Shown here piece after piece: positions 1 to 6,170 of a stretch of 15,862 nucleotides of DNA. Source of the DNA: Desulfobacterales bacterium. GTDB taxonomy: Bacteria > Desulfobacterota > Desulfobacteria > Desulfobacterales > 4be13. The translations under genes and the position numbers were made by a program. The notes under the pieces are model-generated. The model did not search any database. It was not told where the DNA came from and saw nothing but the letters and a program-made list of their open reading frames with translations. The DNA lies in contig JAOZLU010000102.1 in NCBI GenBank assembly GCA_029934695.1, forward strand, positions 1-15,862. Reading direction: 5' to 3'. Positions within the stretch are counted from its first letter, which is position 1. Every line of letters starts with the position of its first letter.

Positions 1-258
1 CAGGTGGAATAAATGGAAAAATTCTGCACATTTTTTCCATGTATTGCGATATTGTACGAGATAAAGTGGAAAATTCCTTATGATTTTTCCACTTACATTA
101 TACAGGGACATGAAAATTCCCTCTGTTTCCCATGTCAGCTTATATGATAAAAGAACAAAAAAAATCAGACAGAACAACAGATGGAAAAATTTATGCAACA
201 TTTTCCATCTATTGCGATATTATGTGGTCTGAATTGGAAAATTCCTCCTGATTTTTCC
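1..258 (+). repeat. Hairpin-array repeat, copy 1 (leader of intI)
   Basis: This segment recurs in the same orientation at 14320-14576. The first ~162 bases are identical; the rest differs by one base in an A run and about seven substitutions. It contains a series of hairpins. ATGGAAAAA (13-21) pairs with TTTTTCCAT (32-40), GTGGAAAA (66-73) with TTTTCCAC (85-92), GACATG (107-112) with CATGTC (131-136), AGATGGAAAA (179-188) with TTTTCCATCT (201-210), and GGAAAA (236-241) with TTTTCC (253-258). The motif TATTGCGATATT follows the first and fourth hairpins, so two degenerate units (about 10-165 and 178-286) are stacked. The repeat lies directly upstream of intI, where an integron leader, attI and the intI promoter normally sit. 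Base 1 coincides with the start of the repeat, which suggests a contig edge. The function is unknown. Confidence 0.9.
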
Positions 259-286
259 ACCTGTCACTGATAAGCCTGCCATTGTT

Positions 287-1279
287 ATGGAAAGCAGAAA
301 AAAATTCAGCCCTGATCCCAATCTGAAACTTATGGATCAGGTGCGCCAGGTATTGAGATATCATCACTACAGATATCGGACAGAGCGGACGTACTGCGAC
401 TGGATCATCCGATATATAAAGTATTACAACTGTCAGAAACATCCCCGGGAAATGGGGAAAGCAGAAATAGAATCTTTTCTGAGCCACCTTGCGTCAGAAC
501 GGAAAGTTTCCGCATCCACCCAGCGGCAGGCACTGAACGCCATTGTGTTCCTTTACACACAGGTTCTTGACATACCTGTGGCAGAAAATATCGGGCATGT
601 CAGGGCAAAAAAATACAGGAGGCCGCCGGTTGTCATGACAAAAAACGAAGTTCAGCAGGTTTTCGCCCGGATGGGAGGAAATCACCTCCTGATGGCAAGA
701 ATGCTTTACGGATGCGGACTCCGGCTTATGGAATGCATCCGTCTGCGGATCAAGGACCTTGATTTCGGACAGAACCTGATATATGTGCGCGATGCCAAAG
801 GCGGTAAGGACCGGGTCACGGTATTTCCAGAATCTGTCCGGGAAGATATTCAGCTCCGGGTTGAAAGCGTAAAAAAAACATACGACGAGGATCTGGCGCA
901 GGGATTTGGCAACGTATATCTTCCGGAAGCCCTTTCACGAAAATATCCGAATGCATCACGGGAGTTCCGATGGCAATATGTCTTTCCAGCCAAAAAACTG
1001 AGTACCGACCCCCGCTCCAAGGTGATCCGAAGACATCATGTTCTTGAATCCGGTCTTCAGAAAGCCGTGAAAACAGCAGCTAACCGCGCCGAAATCACAA
1101 AACGGGTGACCTGCCATACGTTTCGCCATTCATTTGCAACACATATGCTTGAAAACGGGGTGAATATCCGAGTTGTCCAGGAACTCATGGGACACGCGGA
1201 TGTGAAAACCACAGAAATCTATACCCATGTCATGGGAAAAGACATTTCCGTTGTTTCAAGTCCTCTTGACTTATTATAG
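287..1279 (+). CDS. intI: Integron integrase (IntI-type tyrosine recombinase)
   Basis: This is a 330-residue tyrosine recombinase that would catalyse attI x attC and attC x attC recombination of gene cassettes. An N-terminal SAM-like core-binding domain (about residues 15-100) is followed by the catalytic domain. The catalytic set is visible: R146 in CGLRLME, the KGGKDRV beta-hairpin lysine (171/174), H277 and R280 in HTFRHSFATH, H303 in MGHADVKTT, and nucleophile Y312 in IYTHV. The stretch from about 205 to 235 (LPEALSRKYPNA ... RWQYVFPA) is the extra segment that separates IntI from XerC/D-like enzymes. The frame is complete and of normal family length. The start at 287 has no clear ribosome binding site; a shorter start at Met16 is possible. 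The gene directly follows repeat copy 1 and converges on glpK. No cassettes are attached on its upstream side inside the window; the matching cassette end is at 13133-14319. Confidence 0.93.
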   Translation: MESRKKFSPDPNLKLMDQVRQVLRYHHYRYRTERTYCDWIIRYIKYYNCQKHPREMGKAEIESFLSHLASERKVSASTQRQALNAIVFLYTQVLDIPVAENIGHVRAKKYRRPPVVMTKNEVQQVFARMGGNHLLMARMLYGCGLRLMECIRLRIKDLDFGQNLIYVRDAKGGKDRVTVFPESVREDIQLRVESVKKTYDEDLAQGFGNVYLPEALSRKYPNASREFRWQYVFPAKKLSTDPRSKVIRRHHVLESGLQKAVKTAANRAEITKRVTCHTFRHSFATHMLENGVNIRVVQELMGHADVKTTEIYTHVMGKDISVVSSPLDLL

Positions 1280-1293
1280 TGTACGAGGAGACC

Positions 1294-1362
1294 AAATAAA
1301 TCCCAATATCCAAATCTCAAATAAGGTTTGGATATTTGAAATTTGGTTATTGGGATTTATTT
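1294..1362. terminator. Bidirectional AT-rich hairpin between intI and glpK
   Basis: Perfect 15-base inverted arms AAATAAATCCCAATA (1294-1308) and TATTGGGATTTATTT (1348-1362) enclose a second, inner inverted pair (TATCCAAAT / TTTGGATAT). The structure lies in the 129-base gap between the convergent stops of intI and glpK, where a two-way terminator would serve both. A closely related hairpin lies just after glpV (6103-6167), so this is also a dispersed repeat type. Confidence 0.6.
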
Positions 1363-1408
1363 GTTATTTGTTATTTGGGATTTGGAATTTCGCATTTATC
1401 TGTTCCTG

Positions 1409-2917
1409 TCAAATCCAGTCAAAAGTCCTTTCCACAGCCTTTTTCCATCCCCGGTACTGCTTTTCTCTTTGTTCCGAACCCATGCACGGGGTCCAGGTTT
1501 TATCTGTTGCCCAGTTCTGTCTCAGTTCTTCTGTGTCTGACCAGAACCCCACGGCCAGTCCGGCTGCATACGCGGCACCCAGCGCAGTGGTTTCCGAAAC
1601 TCTGGGCCGGATTACCGGGACATTGAGAATATCTGACTGAAACTGCATGAGCAGCTCATTGACAACCATGCCGCCATCCACTTTGAGCTTGCTCAGTTCC
1701 ACACCTGAATCCCTGTTCATGGCACCCACAATGTCCAGTGTCTGATAGGCCACAGCTTCCAGAACCGCACGGGCAATATGCCCCTTATGAACATAACGTG
1801 TCAGTCCTGCTATGATTCCCCTGGCATCTGATCGCCAGTAAGGCGCAAACAGGCCGGAAAATGCAGGAACAAAATATGCCCCGCCATTGTCATCAACGGT
1901 TTTTGCCAGTGTTTCCACCTGGGATGCCTCGGATATCAGGCAGAGATTGTCCCGGAGCCACTGTACAAGGGAACCGGTGACAGCCACAGAGCCTTCTAAG
2001 CAGTAAACAGGCTTCTGATTGCTGAACTGGTACCCCAATGTTGTCAGCAGGCCGTGCCGGGAAGCCACCGGGGCGGAACCGGTGTTTAACAGGAGAAAAC
2101 ACCCGGTTCCGTAAGTATTTTTTGCCTCACCCATATCAAAGCAGGTCTGGCCCACGAGTGCTGCCTGCTGATCCCCGAGCGCACCGCAAACCGGAACTTT
2201 TGCATTCAGAGGGCCGCTTTCCAAGGTCTCGCCCCAAGTATCAGGATCACTGGACGGAACGATCCTGGGAAGAATCTGCCGGGGAATTCCCAGAATTTTC
2301 AGAATTTCCTCATCCCATTCCAGAGAATCCAGATCCATGAGCAGGGTCCGGCTCGCATTGGTGACATCCGTGACATGCGCTCCTCTGTCCGGTCCGCCGG
2401 TGAGATGCCAGATCACCCAGGTTTCCATTGTTCCGAACAGAGCATCTCCTTTGTCTGCGGCTGCCCTGGCTTCCGGGATATTTTCAAGAATCCACCTGAT
2501 TTTGGGGCCGGAAAAATAGGTGGCAATGGGCAGGCCGGTTTTGTCACGAAAACGGTTTTGTCCCTGTTCGCCGATCAGTTTTTTGCAGATATCATCTGTC
2601 CTGGTGCATTGCCAGACAATCGCGTTGTAATAGGGCTTTCCTGTGTTTTTGTCCCATACCACAGTGGTTTCCCGCTGGTTGGTGATGCCGATGGCAGCCA
2701 AGTCTGACCCGGACAGGCCGGTTTTGTTCAATGCCCCTTGGATAACATCCTGTGTGCTGTTCCATATTTCAGTCGGATTGTGTTCCACCCATCCTGGTTT
2801 GGGGAATATCTGCTCATGCTCTTTCTGATCCAGCCCTGCAATGTTGCCGTCATGGTCAAAAATTATGAACCGGCTGCTGGTTGTGCCCTGATCTACTGCG
2901 CCTATGTATTTGGGCAT
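1409..2917 (-). CDS. glpK: Glycerol kinase
   Basis: This 502-residue protein would phosphorylate glycerol with ATP to sn-glycerol-3-phosphate in the cytoplasm, trapping the substrate delivered by the GlpTPQV transporter. It is a full-length FGGY-family kinase. The N-terminal phosphate-binding motif is VDQGTTSSR (residues 8-16). The glycerol-contacting residues known from the E. coli enzyme are present in context: R82-E83 in TNQRETT, Y134, and D249-Q250 in GALGDQQAAL. The C-terminal ATP-site motifs NTYGTGCF and KVDGGMVVNELLMQ are also present. The start is supported by AGGAG eight bases upstream. It is the last gene of the minus-strand glycerol cluster and is separated from glpV by 3.2 kb of inserted modules, so it probably needs its own promoter now. 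The frame shows no sign of decay. Confidence 0.97.
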   Translation of the reverse strand: MPKYIGAVDQGTTSSRFIIFDHDGNIAGLDQKEHEQIFPKPGWVEHNPTEIWNSTQDVIQGALNKTGLSGSDLAAIGITNQRETTVVWDKNTGKPYYNAIVWQCTRTDDICKKLIGEQGQNRFRDKTGLPIATYFSGPKIRWILENIPEARAAADKGDALFGTMETWVIWHLTGGPDRGAHVTDVTNASRTLLMDLDSLEWDEEILKILGIPRQILPRIVPSSDPDTWGETLESGPLNAKVPVCGALGDQQAALVGQTCFDMGEAKNTYGTGCFLLLNTGSAPVASRHGLLTTLGYQFSNQKPVYCLEGSVAVTGSLVQWLRDNLCLISEASQVETLAKTVDDNGGAYFVPAFSGLFAPYWRSDARGIIAGLTRYVHKGHIARAVLEAVAYQTLDIVGAMNRDSGVELSKLKVDGGMVVNELLMQFQSDILNVPVIRPRVSETTALGAAYAAGLAVGFWSDTEELRQNWATDKTWTPCMGSEQREKQYRGWKKAVERTFDWI

Positions 2918-2986
2918 TTTATCTCCTGTGTACTGAGTAAATTACAGATAACAAATAAATCTGATTCTGACAGATTTTGTGGTTGT

Positions 2987-3131
2987 ATAAGTACCTGGGC
3001 ATAATGTTTTCAGGTATCTGCATGAGGAACAACTTTTCCCTTGTGAGCCGCAGATGAACGCAGATGAACGCGGACGGCCTGTCTGCCGCGGACTCATCCG
3101 CGTTCATCCGCGGTTTGTGAAAGCTGTTTTC
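2987..3131 (+). repeat. Dispersed GC-rich repeat, copy A
   Basis: This copy runs from ATAAGTACCTGG to AAGCTGTTTTC and contains short iterations of CAGATGAACG plus the stem CGCGGA-CTCA-TCCGCG. A diverged copy in the opposite orientation lies at 5956-6072. The 350 bases between the glpK start and the tnpB end hold only this repeat and the AT-rich right flank of the IS607-type element; I see no gene there. Confidence 0.85.
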
Positions 3132-3249
3132 GTAAAGATGAGTCAGCCGGACATGAAGAATCCCAATTTCATTTTTTCCCAAGTTTTCGGAGATGAACTG
3201 ATCAAATAGTTACTTTAAATATAGAAAAATGTTGCAACTATATAAAAAG

Positions 3250-3345
3250 TTTGTGAAAACCTGCGGACTATAACTCGCAGGAAAATAACGGCAGTTGAAA
3301 GTGGGCAGTAGGTTTTTTGGGGACTCCTGCCCTTTTTGAGTGTTT
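3250..3345 (-). ncRNA. Possible omega (guide) RNA scaffold at the tnpB 3' end
   Basis: TnpB proteins use an RNA transcribed from the 3' part of tnpB through the element's right end. Here the tnpB tail carries two strong stems: GGGCAG/CTGCCC (3303-3308 with 3327-3332) and CCTGCG/CGCAGG (3260-3265 with 3276-3281), the latter with the tnpB stop codon in its loop. Downstream on the minus strand the sequence turns AT-rich, consistent with the element's end. The exact RNA boundaries and guide cannot be set from this sequence alone. The stems are seen; the role is inferred from the family. Confidence 0.35.
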
Positions 3346-4494
3346 GCTATTTTTATATAAGACCGTCCGTGTCTTATATATCTTCGGTACACCTGCCAGA
3401 GTAAGCCCTTTATGCAGTATGTTCTCAGCCGCATTGTAATCAGCGTCAATCTTTTTCAGATAATTGGCACACAACGGATTCTTGCATCTGTAAACTTCAC
3501 CGTTGCGGGCTTTTTTATCTTTCGTACCGCATTTATGGCAGATTTGGCTGGTGTAAGCCGGATTTATGCGGAGAAACCGGACACCGGCCTCCGCACACAG
3601 CCTTTCAAGCTTTTCTAAAATTTTCGGATATGTCCATCTTTGGAGCTTGTTATTAAATTTTTTGGACAATCTCCCTTTACTTTTATATTTGACGTTCTTC
3701 AAATCTTCGACAACGAGTGTCGCTATATCTTTTAAAGGTAAGGCATTGCACACCCGGCTGATAAATATATCCCTCTCTTTCAAGGCCCGGAGGAAATTTT
3801 TACTGCCCTGTTTCTTCCCTGAAATTTTCTTAGCCAATGCCGGGAAATCCGCTCCGTATTTTATCCCGTTATTATCCACCAGAAGTTTTTTGTAACCGAT
3901 ATCCACCGCGAGGAATCCGCCTGTGATTTTTTTGGTCGGCTCGGCTTTTTCAAAAAAGACATCTATGAAAAACCCTTTGTCATTTTTCCGTATTCTGACA
4001 GATTTTTTCATCTCCCATTCAGGCAGATATTTATTAAGATGCTTGTGTTTTCTACCCGGGAGCAAGATTTTTATTTTGTTACCCACACTTGATAATCTGA
4101 CCCATATATCAAAAGAATTCACATCCTGGCAAATATCAATAAAGCGAGAATCCAACTCCATGACAAGCTGGCAGAAAACAGGTCCGGTTTTCTTTTTCTT
4201 CTTATGCTGAGATTTGACAATGGCAAGAGCCTGCTTCGCCGCCGCCTGCTTCATACGGGCTGAGAGCCATGTCTGAACAAAAGAAGTCTGCTGAACAAAC
4301 GAGCCTTTCAATATGCCATTATCCCATAAATGACTGATAAACATATTCACGACTCTGTTATATTCATGCAGAATGTCATCCAATATATTCAGCTTGCCTG
4401 TGTTCGCATTATTGATATTTATTGTGGATTTACGAATCATTTTCCAATGCCCTGATAATCGTCTCAGTTTTTCTTTCACATCTTCTCTGACCAT
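3268..4494 (-). CDS. tnpB: TnpB RNA-guided nuclease of an IS607-type element
   Basis: This 408-residue RuvC-type nuclease belongs to the family ancestral to Cas12. TnpB cuts DNA next to a short TAM motif under guide-RNA direction and helps the transposon persist. The RuvC triad appears intact: D198 in FLAVDIGYKK, E263 in LVVEDLKNV, and the IDADYNAAENIL motif (Asp 350/352). A four-cysteine zinc ribbon (C319, C322, C337, C342) lies between the second and third motifs, as expected. The start at 4494 overlaps tnpA by 65 bases. Met19 or Met20 territory (near 4440) is an alternative start that shortens the overlap. The basic tail (YKNSKHSKRAGVPKKP) is coded where the guide RNA scaffold would also lie. 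Length is typical of the family, and no frameshift is seen. Confidence 0.93.
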   Translation of the reverse strand: MVREDVKEKLRRLSGHWKMIRKSTININNANTGKLNILDDILHEYNRVVNMFISHLWDNGILKGSFVQQTSFVQTWLSARMKQAAAKQALAIVKSQHKKKKKTGPVFCQLVMELDSRFIDICQDVNSFDIWVRLSSVGNKIKILLPGRKHKHLNKYLPEWEMKKSVRIRKNDKGFFIDVFFEKAEPTKKITGGFLAVDIGYKKLLVDNNGIKYGADFPALAKKISGKKQGSKNFLRALKERDIFISRVCNALPLKDIATLVVEDLKNVKYKSKGRLSKKFNNKLQRWTYPKILEKLERLCAEAGVRFLRINPAYTSQICHKCGTKDKKARNGEVYRCKNPLCANYLKKIDADYNAAENILHKGLTLAGVPKIYKTRTVLYKNSKHSKRAGVPKKPTAHFQLPLFSCEL

Positions 4495-5008
4495 AAATTC
4501 CGGCGCAGAAAGAAGTTATTATTGAAACCATATCCTGAAGGAGGTCGTCTCTGCTGTTCTCAGCCTCATTTATCACAATGATTTCACAGCCCTGATTTGT
4601 CAGTAAGATTTGCAGATAATTAAAACCGAACCTTGTGAGCCTGTCCTTATGCTCCACTATGATCTTTGCAGCTTTGCCGGAGGAAAGAATCTTGCATAAC
4701 TTTGGTCTTTTGTCATTCAGACCGGAAGCGCATTCTCTGACAGACTCCTTAATTATGCAGCCTGAAGCGGAACAGAAAGCATTCAGTCTTTCCATCCGGG
4801 TTTCCGGATTCTTCCTGTTCTGAGAAGAGGAAACCCTGGCATAACAGACCACATAATCAGGTTTACCGACGGTTTCCTCTTCAGGGATAATAATCATTCC
4901 GGAAGGGAGTTTATAAGCGAGAGGAATTTCACCTCTTCTGTACATATCCCATGCGGCTCTGTAGCCAATACCCAGTTTTTTTGCCCACACTGAAAGTTTC
5001 ATAGTCAT
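4430..5008 (-). CDS. tnpA: IS607-type transposase (serine recombinase TnpA)
   Basis: This 192-residue transposase would move the element through a circular intermediate by serine recombination. The N-terminal 45 residues form a MerR-like helix-turn-helix (KLSVWAKKLGIGYRAAWDMY). The resolvase-type catalytic domain begins at about residue 53 with CYARVSSSQN, where S60 is the expected nucleophile. The conserved EHKDRLTRFGFNYL segment is present. The C-terminal tail overlaps tnpB, the standard IS607 arrangement. Two possible starts (Met1 and Met3) lie seven bases apart. Neither has a visible ribosome binding site, and both sit just behind a promoter-like sequence, so a short-leader or leaderless mRNA is possible. 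Confidence 0.93.
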   Translation of the reverse strand: MTMKLSVWAKKLGIGYRAAWDMYRRGEIPLAYKLPSGMIIIPEEETVGKPDYVVCYARVSSSQNRKNPETRMERLNAFCSASGCIIKESVRECASGLNDKRPKLCKILSSGKAAKIIVEHKDRLTRFGFNYLQILLTNQGCEIIVINEAENSRDDLLQDMVSIITSFCAGIYGQRRCERKTETIIRALENDS

Positions 5009-5010
5009 AA

Positions 5011-5037
5011 ATTATGATATAAACAGATGTTTGTCAA
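5011..5037 (-). promoter_or_regulatory. Candidate promoter of tnpA
   Basis: Reading the minus strand, TTGACA (5037-5032) is followed after 15 bases by CATAAT (5016-5011), and the tnpA start comes within a few bases. The -35 match is perfect, but the spacer is two bases shorter than the 17-base optimum. The surrounding bases are partly palindromic (AATTATGAT), which could be a TnpA binding site. Confidence 0.4.
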
Positions 5038-5120
5038 CACTTTTCTATATTATTTATACTTATATTTAATACTACTTGTGCAGGACTACCCCATTTTGTT
5101 GCTCCTGATAATAAGGTATT

Positions 5121-5444
5121 TTATATGGTTACCAGTATTCCCTCCCGCCGGGCAGTCTCAATAATTGTGCTTCCGTCGTCCGTCGCCCAGCGGTTCAGAC
5201 CTACAGGGACTGGTTCTATCCGGTTGTCTGTGCGGGCGGCGGTCCGCCAGAGCATATTTATATCTTCCCGGCTGTATGATTCATCATACCTGGATGATAC
5301 TACCAGCAGATCTATGTCACTCCATCTGTGGGTGTCTTTCCGCGCATGAGAACCGAACATGATGCCGAATCTGACCGGGATGCCGGCCCGCAGAAGTTCG
5401 TTCAGATATTTTCTCACTGATGTTATAACTGATTCTTCAGCCAT
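5121..5444 (-). CDS. MNT-type nucleotidyltransferase (antitoxin of a HEPN/MNT pair)
   Basis: This is a 107-residue minimal nucleotidyltransferase. In HEPN/MNT systems it modifies and silences the HEPN partner, usually by adding AMP. The signature GSHARKDTHRWSDIDLLVV (from G31) gives the expected GSxAR...SDxD pattern with D43 and D45 as metal ligands. I chose the start at 5444 because GGAGG lies about ten bases upstream and the protein then begins with a normal helix. A longer in-frame start at 5510 only adds sequence inside the HEPN gene. It overlaps the 3' end of the HEPN gene by 22 bases, indicating co-translation. It is complete, with all key motifs. Confidence 0.9.
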   Translation of the reverse strand: MAEESVITSVRKYLNELLRAGIPVRFGIMFGSHARKDTHRWSDIDLLVVSSRYDESYSREDINMLWRTAARTDNRIEPVPVGLNRWATDDGSTIIETARREGILVTI

Positions 5445-5803
5445 CCGAATATCCCTCCGGTTTTTTGCAGCAGCATATCCGCCTCTTCCCGGGACGGAAC
5501 CGGACCCCATATTTCGGGATAGCGTCCCTCGATGTTGAGCGGATTCATTTCCGCAAGGAAATCCGCATGTTCCTGCCGGAAGGTAATTTCTGACAATTCT
5601 GCAAGCCTCGCAAGATTGTGCAGTCTCGGAGCAATATCTCCGCTGTTGCGGCAGACATGGGCTTTGAGGATCTTTTCCAGTGTCAGATGAAGAAAGAAAA
5701 GTCCGTGACGGATCTTACCCGACCTGATGAGCTGATCCGCCACTTCAAAATCTTCTTCTGCTCCGCTTTGCCAATGCGAAATATGTTTATCAATATTTAC
5801 CAT
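5423..5803 (-). CDS. HEPN-domain toxin of a HEPN/MNT pair
   Basis: This 126-residue, all-helical protein is of the HEPN type. AEEDFEVADQLIRSGK (residues 15-30) and HGLFFLHLTLEKILKAHV (33-50) match the helical core of the family, followed by RLHNLARLAEL with H62. HEPN proteins are often RNases whose R-x(4-6)-H motif forms the active site at a dimer interface. Here only one residue separates R60 from H62, so the canonical spacing is not met and nuclease activity is uncertain. The start at 5803 is preferred. The frame is open further upstream to 6076, but that extension reads through a dispersed repeat (5956-6072) and a hairpin and is not protein-like. It lies directly upstream of, and overlaps, the MNT gene. 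Confidence 0.85.
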   Translation of the reverse strand: MVNIDKHISHWQSGAEEDFEVADQLIRSGKIRHGLFFLHLTLEKILKAHVCRNSGDIAPRLHNLARLAELSEITFRQEHADFLAEMNPLNIEGRYPEIWGPVPSREEADMLLQKTGGIFGWLKNQL

Positions 5804-5878
5804 CTGGATACTCAATGAAGGCTGATGCCTGAAATAAGCGGCGGGCGGGGATTGCCCGGTGCTGACCGCCCCTGTTTC

Positions 5879-5916
5879 GGATGACTGACTTTGCGACACC
5901 TGACTTCCAGTCATCC
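5879..5916. repeat. Hairpin upstream of the HEPN gene
   Basis: Nine-base arms GGATGACTG (5879-5887) and CAGTCATCC (5908-5916) form a stem in the noncoding interval 5804-5955. That interval holds nothing else I can name. Its position upstream of the toxin-antitoxin pair would allow a regulatory role, but no specific operator is recognised. Confidence 0.4.
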
Positions 5917-5955
5917 TAAGTACCCGGCCAAAAATTTTCCGGGATTTTTTTCTGG

Positions 5956-6072
5956 GAAAACAGCTTTCATAAACCGCGGATGAGTCCGCGGGAGACAGAC
6001 ATCTGCGTTTGTTTGCGTTCATCTGCGGTTCCTCGTATGCAAATACCTGAAAATATATGGCCAGGTACTTAT
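5956..6072 (-). repeat. Dispersed GC-rich repeat, copy B (inverted)
   Basis: This is the reverse-strand counterpart of 2987-3131. Both share, in order, ATAAGTACCTGG, TTTTCAGGTAT, GCAGATGAACGC, CGCGGACTCATCCGCG and AAGCTGTTTTC, with small gaps between. The pair brackets the IS607-type element and the HEPN/MNT genes, so recombination between them would invert that 2.8 kb block. Confidence 0.85.
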
Positions 6073-6102
6073 TCACATAAGGGAAGGAACCGCACTGTAA
6101 TA

Positions 6103-6167
6103 CAAATTACAAATAAATTCCAATATCCAATATTGGAATTTATTTGAGATTTGAGATTTGTAATTTG
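6103..6167. terminator. Long AT-rich hairpin after glpV
   Basis: AAATAAATTCCAATAT (6111-6126) and ATATTGGAATTTATTT (6130-6145) are perfect 16-base arms around a three-base loop. Outer arms CAAATTAC (6103-6110) and GTAATTTG (6160-6167) extend the structure. It begins four bases after the glpV stop and so is well placed as a terminator. It closely resembles the hairpin downstream of glpK (1294-1362). Confidence 0.65.
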
Positions 6168-6170
6168 AAC

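Larger units (their letters stand above)
3260..5040 (-). mobile_element. IS607-type insertion sequence (tnpA + tnpB)
   Basis: A serine-recombinase tnpA and an overlapping tnpB, both apparently intact, make up an IS607-family element. This family has no terminal inverted repeats and makes no target duplication, so the exact ends cannot be read from one copy; the limits given are the smallest supported extent. The element lies in the former glpV-glpK interval together with a HEPN/MNT pair, and both are bracketed by an inverted pair of dispersed repeats (2987-3131 and 5956-6072). Confidence 0.85.

Noticed and set aside
2038..2828. Open frames on the + strand opposite glpK
   Set aside because: These are antisense shadows of the strongly supported glycerol kinase gene, with no recognisable domains.
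5804..6076. N-terminal extension of the HEPN frame to give a 217-residue protein
   Set aside because: The extra 91 residues translate a dispersed repeat and a hairpin, and HEPN homology begins at 5803.
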